Positions 24,977 through 33,890 of a stretch of DNA of 64,000 nucleotides are shown one piece after another. A model generated the notes under the pieces. The model worked only from the letters and a program-made list of their open reading frames with translations. It made no database searches and was not told where the DNA came from. The position numbers and the translations under genes were made by a program. This DNA is from Pseudoduganella flava (GTDB lineage Bacteria; Pseudomonadota; Gammaproteobacteria; Burkholderiales; Burkholderiaceae_D). Where the stretch lies: assembly GCF_007830495.1 (NCBI RefSeq), contig NZ_VLKW01000008.1, positions 124,001 to 188,000 of the forward strand, written 5' to 3'. Positions within the stretch are counted from its first letter, which is position 1. Each line of letters begins with the position of its first letter.

Positions 24977-26068
24977 ATGTATCGCACTTTGCTGGCCGCG
25001 CCTGTGGCTGCCCTGATGGCGGCGCTGCTGTCCGCAACCGCGCTTGCCGCGGACGGCTACGGCGTCGCCGATTTCGACAAGGTGCCGAAGATCGACGCGC
25101 ACCTGCACCTGCACGGCGCCAGCCAGGAAGCGTTCCTGGCGCTGGCCCGCAAGGACAACTTCAAGGCGCTGACGATCAACGTCGACTACCCTGACTTCCC
25201 GCCGCTCGACCGGCAGCGCAACGTGGCCGCGGCATTGGCGCGCGCCCATCCCGACCGCGTCGCCTGGGCGGCGACGTTCTCGACGGCCGGCTTCGAAGCG
25301 CCCGGCTGGAGCGACGCGACGTTGAAGGACCTGGACGGCGCACTGGCCGCCGGCGCCGTCGGCGTCAAGGTGTGGAAGAACATCGGCATGAGCCTGCGCG
25401 ATGGGCGCGGGCGCCTCGTGATGGTCGACGACGCGCGGTTCGACCGCGTGTTCGACGGCCTCGCGCAACGCGGCGTGATGGTGCTGGGGCACCAGGGCGA
25501 ACCGCACAACTGCTGGCTGCCGCTCGAACGCATGACGGTGAAGAACGACCGCGAGTACTTCAAGGCCCATCCGGCGTACCACATGTATGCGCACCCGGAG
25601 ATGCCCAGCTACGAGCAGCAGATGGCCGCGCGCGACCGGCTGCTGGCCAAACATCTGGACCTGCGCTTCGTCGGCGTGCACCTGGCATCGCTGGAGTGGG
25701 ACGTGGACCGGCTGGCCGCCTTCCTCGACGCGCACCCCACGGCCAGCGTGGACGTGGCGGCGCGCATCGGCCAGCTGCAGTACCAGTCGCAGCGCGACCG
25801 CCGGCGCGTGCGCGACTTCTTCGTGAAATACCAGGACCGGCTGATGTACGGCTCCGACCTGGCGCAATCCGAAGAGCAGGACGACGCCGCTTTCGTGGCG
25901 GACCTCGACACGGTGTGGCGGCGCGACTGGCGCTATTTCGTCACCGCCGACAGCTTCAAAGTGCCCGAGCTGGATGGGCAGGTGCGCGGCCTGGCGCTGC
26001 CGCGCGCCGTCGTCGACAAGCTGTACCGACTGAACGCGGAAAAGGCCTATCCGCGCGCATGGCGTTAA
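24977..26068 (+). CDS. Exported amidohydrolase (Amidohydro-rel / PF04909-like)
   Basis: A 363-residue protein with a clear signal peptide (LLAAPVAALMAALLSATALAADG), so it acts in the periplasm. KIDAHLHLHG gives the HxH metal-binding motif. Further features are GVKVWKNIG (a Lys region), VMVLGHQGEPHN, FVGVHLASLEWD and LMYGSDLAQSEEQDD with the last metal-binding aspartate. This is a TIM-barrel amidohydrolase of the type that hydrolyses or decarboxylates small organic compounds. Its placement one base after the kinase stop and before agaR ties it to the amino-sugar pathway. A tempting idea is that it removes an acyl or other group before uptake, but family members with known functions act on quite different substrates. 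Confidence 0.82.
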   Translation: MYRTLLAAPVAALMAALLSATALAADGYGVADFDKVPKIDAHLHLHGASQEAFLALARKDNFKALTINVDYPDFPPLDRQRNVAAALARAHPDRVAWAATFSTAGFEAPGWSDATLKDLDGALAAGAVGVKVWKNIGMSLRDGRGRLVMVDDARFDRVFDGLAQRGVMVLGHQGEPHNCWLPLERMTVKNDREYFKAHPAYHMYAHPEMPSYEQQMAARDRLLAKHLDLRFVGVHLASLEWDVDRLAAFLDAHPTASVDVAARIGQLQYQSQRDRRRVRDFFVKYQDRLMYGSDLAQSEEQDDAAFVADLDTVWRRDWRYFVTADSFKVPELDGQVRGLALPRAVVDKLYRLNAEKAYPRAWR

Positions 26069-26070
26069 TA

Positions 26071-26086
26071 CTTTCGCGATCTTTCG
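26071..26086. promoter_or_regulatory. Candidate AgaR operator 3 (autoregulation)
   Basis: CTTTCG-CGAT-CTTTCG, a 10-base-period direct repeat ending 64 bases before the agaR start. It matches the sites upstream of the beta-helix and TBDR genes on the opposite strand, implying that the regulator controls itself. Confidence 0.65.
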
Positions 26087-26150
26087 TTCCATATTGCGCA
26101 GGGCGTCCTGTATCATCGGGCTACTGTGTTTTGGGTAAGAAAGATCGGGA

Positions 26151-26987
26151 ATGAAAAGAATAAGACAGGCGGAAGCGAAAGCTTCCAAAGATGAAGCGGG
26201 GACGATGCCGGAAGACGCGGAACTGCTGGTGGAAGAGCGACGCCGGCACATCCGCGAACTGGTCGCGGAACAGGGCCGCGTCACGGTGGCCGAACTGGCG
26301 GCGAAGTTCGACATCTCGCAGGTCACGGCGCGCAGCGACCTGAACGCGCTGGCCGACATCGGCGCCGTGGTGCGCACGCGCGGTGGCGCGCTGGCGCAGC
26401 GCGACGATGACGACTTGCCGATCGGCGTGAAGCAGACGTTGCGCCGCGCCGAGAAGATGCGCATCGCCGCGGAAGCCGTGAAGCTGATCGGCGAAGGCCA
26501 GACCATCGTGCTCGATTCGGGCACGACGACGGCCGAAATCGCCAAGCAGATCCGCGGCTTGCGGCTGCAGTCCGTGAACGTGATCACGAACGCGCTGAAC
26601 ATCGCCGTGCTGCTGGCCGGCGCGCCGCACGTGACCCTGGTGATGCTGGGCGGCGTGCTGCGGCCCAGCTCCTATTCGCTGGGCGGCCCGCAGGCCGAGG
26701 CGGCGTTGCAGGGGCTGCATGCGGACGTGCTGTTCCTTGGCTTCGACGGCCTGGATCCGGAGATCGGCGTGATGACGCCGCACCTGCTGGAAGCACGCCT
26801 GAACGCGCGCATGCTGGAGGTGGCGCGCAAGGTGGTCGCGGTGGGCGATTCGTCCAAGCTGGGGCGGCGCAGCCTGTCCGTGATCGCGAAGATCGAACAG
26901 ATCGACTGCATCATCACGGACGCCGGCGCGGCGCCGGACACGGTGCAGGCGCTGCGCGAGCGCGGCGCGAAAGTCGTGCTGGTCTGA
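26151..26987 (+). CDS. agaR: DeoR-family transcriptional regulator, AgaR-like
   Basis: A 278-residue DeoR/GlpR-type regulator. The N-terminal winged helix runs RRHIRELVAEQGRVTVAELA, then FDISQVTARSDLNALADIG and RTRGGAL. The C-terminal DeoRC sensor domain includes IVLDSGTTTAEIAKQI, VNVITNALNIAVLL, LGGVLRPSSYSLGGP and FLGFDGLDPEIG. Sugar-phosphate intermediates relieve repression in this family. The gene lies at the end of the galactosamine operon with its own operator-like repeat upstream, and the exported glycosidase gene follows 54 bases on. An ATG at 26205 is an alternative start that would leave out a basic, Lys-rich tail. Confidence 0.88.
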   Translation: MKRIRQAEAKASKDEAGTMPEDAELLVEERRRHIRELVAEQGRVTVAELAAKFDISQVTARSDLNALADIGAVVRTRGGALAQRDDDDLPIGVKQTLRRAEKMRIAAEAVKLIGEGQTIVLDSGTTTAEIAKQIRGLRLQSVNVITNALNIAVLLAGAPHVTLVMLGGVLRPSSYSLGGPQAEAALQGLHADVLFLGFDGLDPEIGVMTPHLLEARLNARMLEVARKVVAVGDSSKLGRRSLSVIAKIEQIDCIITDAGAAPDTVQALRERGAKVVLV

Positions 26988-27041
26988 GTCGGCAAGGGCC
27001 GGCTTGACCGGCCTTGTGTGACCAGACCAACGAGGAGACCA

Positions 27042-29129
27042 ATGAACGAACAATACGACCGCCGCCGGCGCACGCTGCTGCAATGGCTTGCGGGGGCGCC
27101 GCTGGCGGGCGCCGTCGGCGCGGCTGCCGGCAAGGACGGTGCGCAGGGCAGGGAGGTGGCGCGCATCGGCGATGCGGCGATGGCGCTGGAGTTCGACGGC
27201 AACCTGCACTGCCGCGTGGTGTCGAAACGTGGTACCCGTCCCGCGGCCGTCACGCCGTTCGCGCCGAGCGAGCGCCTGCGCCTGTCCAATGGCCGCTGGG
27301 TCGAGCGCTTCCGCCTGGCGCGCCAGGAAGCGGACCGGGTCGACGGCCCGCACGGCCCGGGCGTACGGCACCGGCTGACCGGCGTATCGGCCGAGGGTAT
27401 CGAGAAGACGGTCGCCGTCACATTCCACGAACGTCATCCAGCCTTCGCCGTGATCCGCGTCGCCTACCGCAACACGGCCGCGCAGCCGCTGTTGGTGTCG
27501 GCATGGGCCAACAGCGCGCACACGCTGCGCCCGGCCGCCGGCCGCAAGGCGGAGTTCTGGACGTATTCCGGCGCCACGCACCAGGACCGGCGCGACTGGG
27601 TGCAGCCGATGGAGAGCAGCTTCGAGCAGCGCAACTTCATGGGCATGAACGCCTCCGACTATGGCGGCGGCACGCCGGCGGTGGACGTCTGGCAACGCGA
27701 CTGCGGCCTGGCGGTCGGCCACCTCGATACGGTGCCGCGCCTCGTCGCGCTGCCGGTGAAGGCGGTGGCCGGCGGCGCTGCGCTGGCGGTGGAGTTCGAG
27801 CAGGAGGCCACGCTGGAACCCGGCGCAATGCTCGAGACGCTGGAGACGTTCCTGGCCGTGCACACGGGCGACTACTTCGCGGCGCTGGACCGCTACCGCC
27901 AGGTGATGGCCGAGCGGGGCCTGGCTGCGCCGGATGCGCCGGCCGCATCCTACGAGCCGATCTGGTGCGCCTGGGGCTACGAACGCGATTACTTCACCGT
28001 GCCGCGCATGACGGGCACGCTGGCCAAGGCGAAGGAACTGGGCCTGGAATGGGCCGTGCTCGACGACGGCTGGCAGAACAACGAAGGGGACTGGCAGCTC
28101 GACGCCACCCGGTTCCCCGGCGGCGATGCCGACATGCGCGGCCTGGTCGACAAGATCCGCGAAGCGGACATGAAGCCCCGGCTGTGGATCGCGCCGCTTG
28201 CCGTCGACCCGGGCTCGGACCTGTTGCACGACCACGTCGACCGGCTGTTGCTGGACAAGGACGGCGCACCGCAGCTGATCAGCTGGTGGAACAGCTTGTA
28301 CCTGTGCCCCGCATATGGGCCGACGATCGAGATGACCCGTGCGTGGGTGCGCAAGATCTTCGGCGAATGGGGCTACCAGGGCATCAAGATCGACGGCCAG
28401 CACCTGAACGGCGTGGCGCCATGCCACAACCCGGCGCACAAGCACGCGCGGCCGGAGGAATCGTTCGAACAGCTGCCCGCGTTCTGGAAGATGGTCTACG
28501 ACACTGCCCGCGAGGTGAACCCGAACGCGGTGGTGGAGTTCTGCCCATGCGGCACGTCGTACTCGTTCCACACGCTGCCCTATGTGAACCAGGTGCCGGC
28601 ATCGGACCCGCTGTCGTCGTGGCAGGTGCGCCACAAGGGCAAGACGCTGAAGGCGCTGATGGGGCCATCCGCCGCCTACGCGGGCGATCACGTGGAGCTC
28701 AGCGACGGCGGCGACGACTTCGCGTCCACGGTCGGCATCGGTGCAGTGCTGTCGACCAAGTTCACGTGGCCCATCGATCCGAAGCCGAAGGATTCGTTCC
28801 TGCTGACGCCGCAGCGCGAAGCGCAGTGGCGCAAGTGGATCGGCATCTACCGCGACAAGATGCTGCCGCGGGGCGTGTACCGGGGCGACCTGTACGACAT
28901 CGGTTTCGACAGGCCGGAAGGCCACGCGGTGGCGAAGGACGGCAGGATGTACTTCGCGTTCTTTGCGCCGCACTGGGACGGGCCGGTCGAGATCCGCGGG
29001 CTGGGGCCCGGCCGCTGGCGCCTGCGCGACTACATCGACGGAAGGGACGTGGGCGAGGTCGATGCAACGCGCAACCGCATCGCGCTGCGCTTCGAGCATG
29101 CCCTGTTGCTGGAGGCGGTGCCGGCCTGA
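27042..29129 (+). CDS. Exported GH36-like alpha-galactosidase / alpha-N-acetylgalactosaminidase
   Basis: A 695-residue clan GH-D glycosidase. The N-terminus RRRRTLLQWLAGAPLAGAVGAAAG looks like a Tat-type (or Sec) signal. A beta-sandwich N-domain runs to about residue 300, then a TIM barrel begins at EPIWCAWGYERDYFTV. WAVLDDGWQ, RLWIAPLAV and GIKIDGQH contain the expected catalytic pattern: D451 is the likely nucleophile and D522 in ASDPLSSW the likely acid/base. GAGGAG lies before the ATG at 27042. It follows agaR and probably releases terminal alpha-linked galactose or N-acetylgalactosamine in the periplasm for the downstream kinase and deaminase. GalNAc preference is inferred from the locus. 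Confidence 0.85.
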   Translation: MNEQYDRRRRTLLQWLAGAPLAGAVGAAAGKDGAQGREVARIGDAAMALEFDGNLHCRVVSKRGTRPAAVTPFAPSERLRLSNGRWVERFRLARQEADRVDGPHGPGVRHRLTGVSAEGIEKTVAVTFHERHPAFAVIRVAYRNTAAQPLLVSAWANSAHTLRPAAGRKAEFWTYSGATHQDRRDWVQPMESSFEQRNFMGMNASDYGGGTPAVDVWQRDCGLAVGHLDTVPRLVALPVKAVAGGAALAVEFEQEATLEPGAMLETLETFLAVHTGDYFAALDRYRQVMAERGLAAPDAPAASYEPIWCAWGYERDYFTVPRMTGTLAKAKELGLEWAVLDDGWQNNEGDWQLDATRFPGGDADMRGLVDKIREADMKPRLWIAPLAVDPGSDLLHDHVDRLLLDKDGAPQLISWWNSLYLCPAYGPTIEMTRAWVRKIFGEWGYQGIKIDGQHLNGVAPCHNPAHKHARPEESFEQLPAFWKMVYDTAREVNPNAVVEFCPCGTSYSFHTLPYVNQVPASDPLSSWQVRHKGKTLKALMGPSAAYAGDHVELSDGGDDFASTVGIGAVLSTKFTWPIDPKPKDSFLLTPQREAQWRKWIGIYRDKMLPRGVYRGDLYDIGFDRPEGHAVAKDGRMYFAFFAPHWDGPVEIRGLGPGRWRLRDYIDGRDVGEVDATRNRIALRFEHALLLEAVPA

Positions 29130-29217
29130 TCGCCGCCATGTCGCGTCAGCGCTGCCGTGGCGGCATGCCATTTCATGCGCGCCGCGCGATGCCATCTTCC
29201 GCAGTCATGCCAATGTG

Positions 29218-30852
29218 ATGGCACAATGTGACGAATCGGGCGCCGCCGCGCTGGAGGACGTCACATTGGGCTCAACTTCACACCAGCAAGCCGCACCACC
29301 CATCCCGCCGCTGCACTGGCGGCGCGCATGGACACATCCCGTGATTCGTCCGGTGATCCTTGCGGCCGCGCTGGCGTCGGCGATCGTCGTCGGGTTCTCG
29401 AGCTGGTTCGTGGCGCACGGCAGGCAGACCGAGATCGGCCAGGCCGAGGTGGCCAGTTCGAACGTCGCCCGGATGGTCGGGGTGCAGGTGGAAGCCGCGA
29501 TGCAGCTGGCCGGCATGGCATTGGCCGACATCGCGGAGCGGGTGGCTCAGGATGGCGATGACGCAGCGGCGCAGGCCCGCCTGACTGCGCATCTCGGCGA
29601 GCTGGCAGGCACGTTCCCGGATCTGCACGGACTGTTCGTGTACCGCGCGGATGGCGCGTGGTTCGCCACGTCGCTCGGCCGGCACATGAAGGGAAATAAC
29701 GCGGATCGCGAGTATTTCCAATACCACCAGGCGCACAGGGGCACGGCGGTTCATTTCGGCAAGCCTGTGAAAAGCCGCTCGACCGGCCTGTGGGTCATGC
29801 CGCTTTCCCGCGGCATTTACAGCGGCGACGGCAGGTTCCTCGGGGTGGCGGTCGTCACGTTGCGCATCAATTTCTTCGAGCGCATTTATGACGAGTTGAA
29901 CATCGGCGACCAGGGGACGGTCCTGCTGATGTTATCGGACGGGACCGTCGTCTACCGCAGGCCGTTCGATGAAAAGCTGATCGGCACGGACCTCTCGCGA
30001 GGTAACATCTACAACGAACTGCGCACCCGTTCCGTCGGCTCGGCGTTCCTGGTGGCGAAAGTGGACGGCCTCGTACGCCTCTACAGCTTCCGGCGCCTGG
30101 AACAGGTGCCCATTCTCGTGGCGGTAGGGCGCACGAAAGACGACATCCTCGGCAATTGGCGGCGATCGAGCACGCTGATCGGGGCGGCGGCGCTGCTCAT
30201 CTGCGCGATCTTCGCCGCGTTCGCGGCAAAACTCATCAGGCAATTGCTCATCCGGGAGGAGCTGGACCGGCAACTGCGCGTGCGCGCCGGCGAACTGGAA
30301 CAGCACAATATCGGCCTGCATGCGCTCGCGCACACCGACCAGCTGACCCAGCTGGCCAACCGGCGCCGCTTCGATGAGCTGCTGGCGCAGGAGTTGCGCC
30401 GCGCCGAACGTGGCGGGACGACCGTCTCGCTGCTGTTGATGGACCTGGATTTCTTCAAGCAGTTCAACGACCAGTATGGCCATGTGGCAGGCGACGATTG
30501 CCTGCGGCGCACGGCTTCCGTGCTGGCGGCGGAGATCGTCCGGTCCGGCGATCTCGCCGCGCGCTATGGTGGCGAAGAGTTTGCCGTCATCATGCCGAAC
30601 ACGGGCCCCGCCGGCGCCATCGCGGTCGCCGAACGGATCCGGCTGTCGCTTGCGGCGCTGCGCATACCGCACCAGCATTCGGCAACAGGTGTCGTGACCG
30701 CGAGCTTTGGCGTTGCCACAGCCGGCCCGGCGCGCACCGGTGCCTACGCTCCCGCCGACCTGATCGAACAGGCGGACCGGCAATTGTATGCAGCGAAAAA
30801 CAATGGCCGGAACAAGGTGTCCGCAGCGGGGCACCTGCGGGTGGCGCATTGA
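29218..30852 (+). CDS. Membrane sensor diguanylate cyclase (dCache-GGDEF)
   Basis: A signalling protein that makes c-di-GMP. A first membrane helix (VIRPVILAAALASAIVVGFSSWFVA) is followed by a periplasmic PDC/dCache sensor (about residues 55-300, with LHGLFVYRADGAWFATSLGR and VFLGVAVVTLRINFFERIYDELN-like segments), a second helix (SSTLIGAAALLICAIFAAF) and a GGDEF domain. The active-site loop is YGGEEF and the RxxD inhibitory site (RSGD) lies five residues before it, so the enzyme should be active and feedback-inhibited. A TTG at 29266, behind GGAGG with an eight-base spacer, is a credible alternative start to the ATG used. The ligand is unknown. Confidence 0.85.
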   Translation: MAQCDESGAAALEDVTLGSTSHQQAAPPIPPLHWRRAWTHPVIRPVILAAALASAIVVGFSSWFVAHGRQTEIGQAEVASSNVARMVGVQVEAAMQLAGMALADIAERVAQDGDDAAAQARLTAHLGELAGTFPDLHGLFVYRADGAWFATSLGRHMKGNNADREYFQYHQAHRGTAVHFGKPVKSRSTGLWVMPLSRGIYSGDGRFLGVAVVTLRINFFERIYDELNIGDQGTVLLMLSDGTVVYRRPFDEKLIGTDLSRGNIYNELRTRSVGSAFLVAKVDGLVRLYSFRRLEQVPILVAVGRTKDDILGNWRRSSTLIGAAALLICAIFAAFAAKLIRQLLIREELDRQLRVRAGELEQHNIGLHALAHTDQLTQLANRRRFDELLAQELRRAERGGTTVSLLLMDLDFFKQFNDQYGHVAGDDCLRRTASVLAAEIVRSGDLAARYGGEEFAVIMPNTGPAGAIAVAERIRLSLAALRIPHQHSATGVVTASFGVATAGPARTGAYAPADLIEQADRQLYAAKNNGRNKVSAAGHLRVAH

Positions 30853-31016
30853 GCGGTGGCCGCAGGCGCGGGGCGATATCGCCGGGTGCTGGCCGGCCCG
30901 GCAGGCCAACATCAGTCATGAGGCCTGCAACGTGCCCCAGGGCTCACGGCTTTGCGAAAAAACCGCGAGGCGGCCAGCGCACAGTGGCGCATCGTGGCCG
31001 ACCAACGATGGGGCGC

Positions 31017-31706
31017 TTACACCACTAACGATTGACCCAGCGCGAGGCGCAGCGCGGCGTCGATGCGTGGGGCCGGGTTCCATTCCGGCACTGGCGGCAA
31101 CAAACCCAGCGACATCTGGCGCAGTGGTTCGCCGATGACCATCGCCAGCAACAGCGAGCAGACCTGGGGCGCGTCATCCACTCGCAGCAGGCCCGCTGCC
31201 GCGTGCCGTTCCATCCACTCGGTAAACATGCTCAAGCTACGGTTCATGCCATTGCGCTGGTACACCGCCAGCAATTCGCTGCGGCCCGGGAACTCGCTGC
31301 CCAACAGACGAAACAACCCAACCGCTTCGGCGGTCAGCACCTGCGCGGCGATGGAGCGCAGGATCGTCACCAATGCCGGTCGCACATCCGCCGGTTCGGC
31401 CACGTCCTGCGCCAGCAGCGGCGCGAAGCTGTCGGTCCAATGCCGCAATACCAAGCCGAGGAGGTCTTCGCGGTTCGCGGCGTAGCGGTACAACGTCTTC
31501 TTGGCAAGCCCGGCTTGTTTGGCGACGGCCTCCATTGTCAGGCCCGCATAGCCATTCTGGAGCAGCAGCGACATGGCGGCGGCGATCGCCGCATCGCGCA
31601 TTTCGTGTTCCGGCCGCGCCGGGCGTCCGCGCGCGCGCTTGCTGCTGGTTGGGAGAACTTCCATTGCACATTCCACTGTTTCCGGGACGTGGATTTTACT
31701 CCGCAT
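31017..31706 (-). CDS. TetR-family repressor, PhlH-like
   Basis: A 229-residue TetR regulator. RPEHEMRDAAIAAAMSLLLQNGYAGL starts the helix-turn-helix, continued by MEAVAKQAGLAKKTLYRYAANREDLL. The C-terminal TetR_C domain has the ligand-binding helices. It is divergent from a DAPG-hydrolase-like gene, and a perfect palindrome GGAAACG-N5-CGTTTCC lies between them. In Pseudomonas the TetR regulator PhlH represses phlG in the same arrangement, so this is probably its functional counterpart. An ATG at 31664 could be the real start, leaving out 14 N-terminal residues. Confidence 0.85.
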   Translation of the reverse strand: MRSKIHVPETVECAMEVLPTSSKRARGRPARPEHEMRDAAIAAAMSLLLQNGYAGLTMEAVAKQAGLAKKTLYRYAANREDLLGLVLRHWTDSFAPLLAQDVAEPADVRPALVTILRSIAAQVLTAEAVGLFRLLGSEFPGRSELLAVYQRNGMNRSLSMFTEWMERHAAAGLLRVDDAPQVCSLLLAMVIGEPLRQMSLGLLPPVPEWNPAPRIDAALRLALGQSLVV

Positions 31707-31711
31707 AATTA

Positions 31712-31730
31712 GGAAACGTACTGCGTTTCC
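31712..31730. promoter_or_regulatory. Palindromic operator between tetR and the hydrolase gene
   Basis: GGAAACG-TACTG-CGTTTCC, perfect seven-base arms with a five-base spacer. A further CGTTTCC half site lies at 31745-31751, and a consensus -10 box TATAAT (31737-31742) for the hydrolase gene sits between the two. The palindrome covers the -35 region of the plus-strand promoter and reaches to within six bases of the tetR start, so it could control both genes. Confidence 0.75.
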
Positions 31731-31774
31731 TTAATGTATAATCGCGTTTCCACTTTGAACAGGGAATTTTCGTT

Positions 31775-32476
31775 ATGTCTGCACAGCCTGATGTTTTGAA
31801 CACCTACCTGGGGCCGCTCGACGGCTTGCTCGACCGCGCGCCGCTGCCACTGGAAACCGGTATCGCACGCTTGCCCAACGGTTGCCTGCTGGTCGCGGTG
31901 CGCACGGACCTGCCGGGCTGCCGTGGCCGCATGGTCGATTGGTGGTTCAAGTTCTTCGAAACGACCCAGCACATCCGCTGGTGGCACCCGCACGATCATG
32001 TTGCCCACTACGGCTGGGACAGGAACTGGAAGAAGGGACAGGACTATGTTGGCGCGACGATTCATGCAGTGGAATCGCTTGCCGGCATTCCGCCGGTGGC
32101 CGCACAGCTCAAATTCCGTGACCCGCGCGAGCTGTTTGGCGCCGGCGAGCTGGCCGATGCCGAGGCGCGCGGTGATATCTCGGCCGCGGTCTATGCGAGC
32201 ATCGGTTTTGGTGACGACATCGCCGTCGACGATGAAGGCGATCCGCGCGACGGCCGCATGCTGCATCTGGTGCGCGACACGCCATACGGCTGCGTGCTGC
32301 GCAGCCGCTTCCTGCTGGGGCTGGCCGCGGACGAGCCCCGGCATGCCGTGCCGGATGCATTGGGCCTCAACCTGATGAGGCACTGTTATACCGAATTTAC
32401 CTACCTGTCGCGCTTCCTGCCATCGCTCTACTATGGCGAGCATGCCAATGGGGAGCTGGCACCTTTGCCTTGGTGA
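31775..32476 (+). CDS. 2,4-diacetylphloroglucinol hydrolase family protein (PhlG-like)
   Basis: A 233-residue member of the DAPG-hydrolase family. PhlG cleaves a carbon-carbon bond of the antibiotic 2,4-diacetylphloroglucinol, releasing acetate and monoacetylphloroglucinol, using a zinc-bound Bet v1-like fold. MVDWWFKFFETTQHIRWWHPHDH contains the family WHPxDH motif; TEFTYLSRFLPSLYYGE is near the C-terminus. It is shorter than Pseudomonas PhlG. There are no phlACBD biosynthetic genes nearby, so the likely role is detoxifying phloroglucinols made by others, under the divergent TetR repressor. The substrate may differ from DAPG. Confidence 0.8.
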   Translation: MSAQPDVLNTYLGPLDGLLDRAPLPLETGIARLPNGCLLVAVRTDLPGCRGRMVDWWFKFFETTQHIRWWHPHDHVAHYGWDRNWKKGQDYVGATIHAVESLAGIPPVAAQLKFRDPRELFGAGELADAEARGDISAAVYASIGFGDDIAVDDEGDPRDGRMLHLVRDTPYGCVLRSRFLLGLAADEPRHAVPDALGLNLMRHCYTEFTYLSRFLPSLYYGEHANGELAPLPW

Positions 32477-32543
32477 ACAGACGATCCTGGCAGCGGCCGC
32501 CTCACAGGTCGGCAGCTGCTCTCCCGACTGGATCAGCGTTCGT

Positions 32544-33882
<1,339 letters not shown>

Positions 33883-33890
<8 letters not shown>

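Noticed and set aside
27018..27041. Earlier start for the GH36-like gene
   Set aside because: It would place an unlike eight-residue extension before the export signal, and GAGGAG fits the ATG at 27042 much better.
26121..29195. 1024-codon minus-strand open frame
   Set aside because: It is antisense to agaR and the GH36-like gene, both of which have domains and motifs; the minus-strand frame has none.
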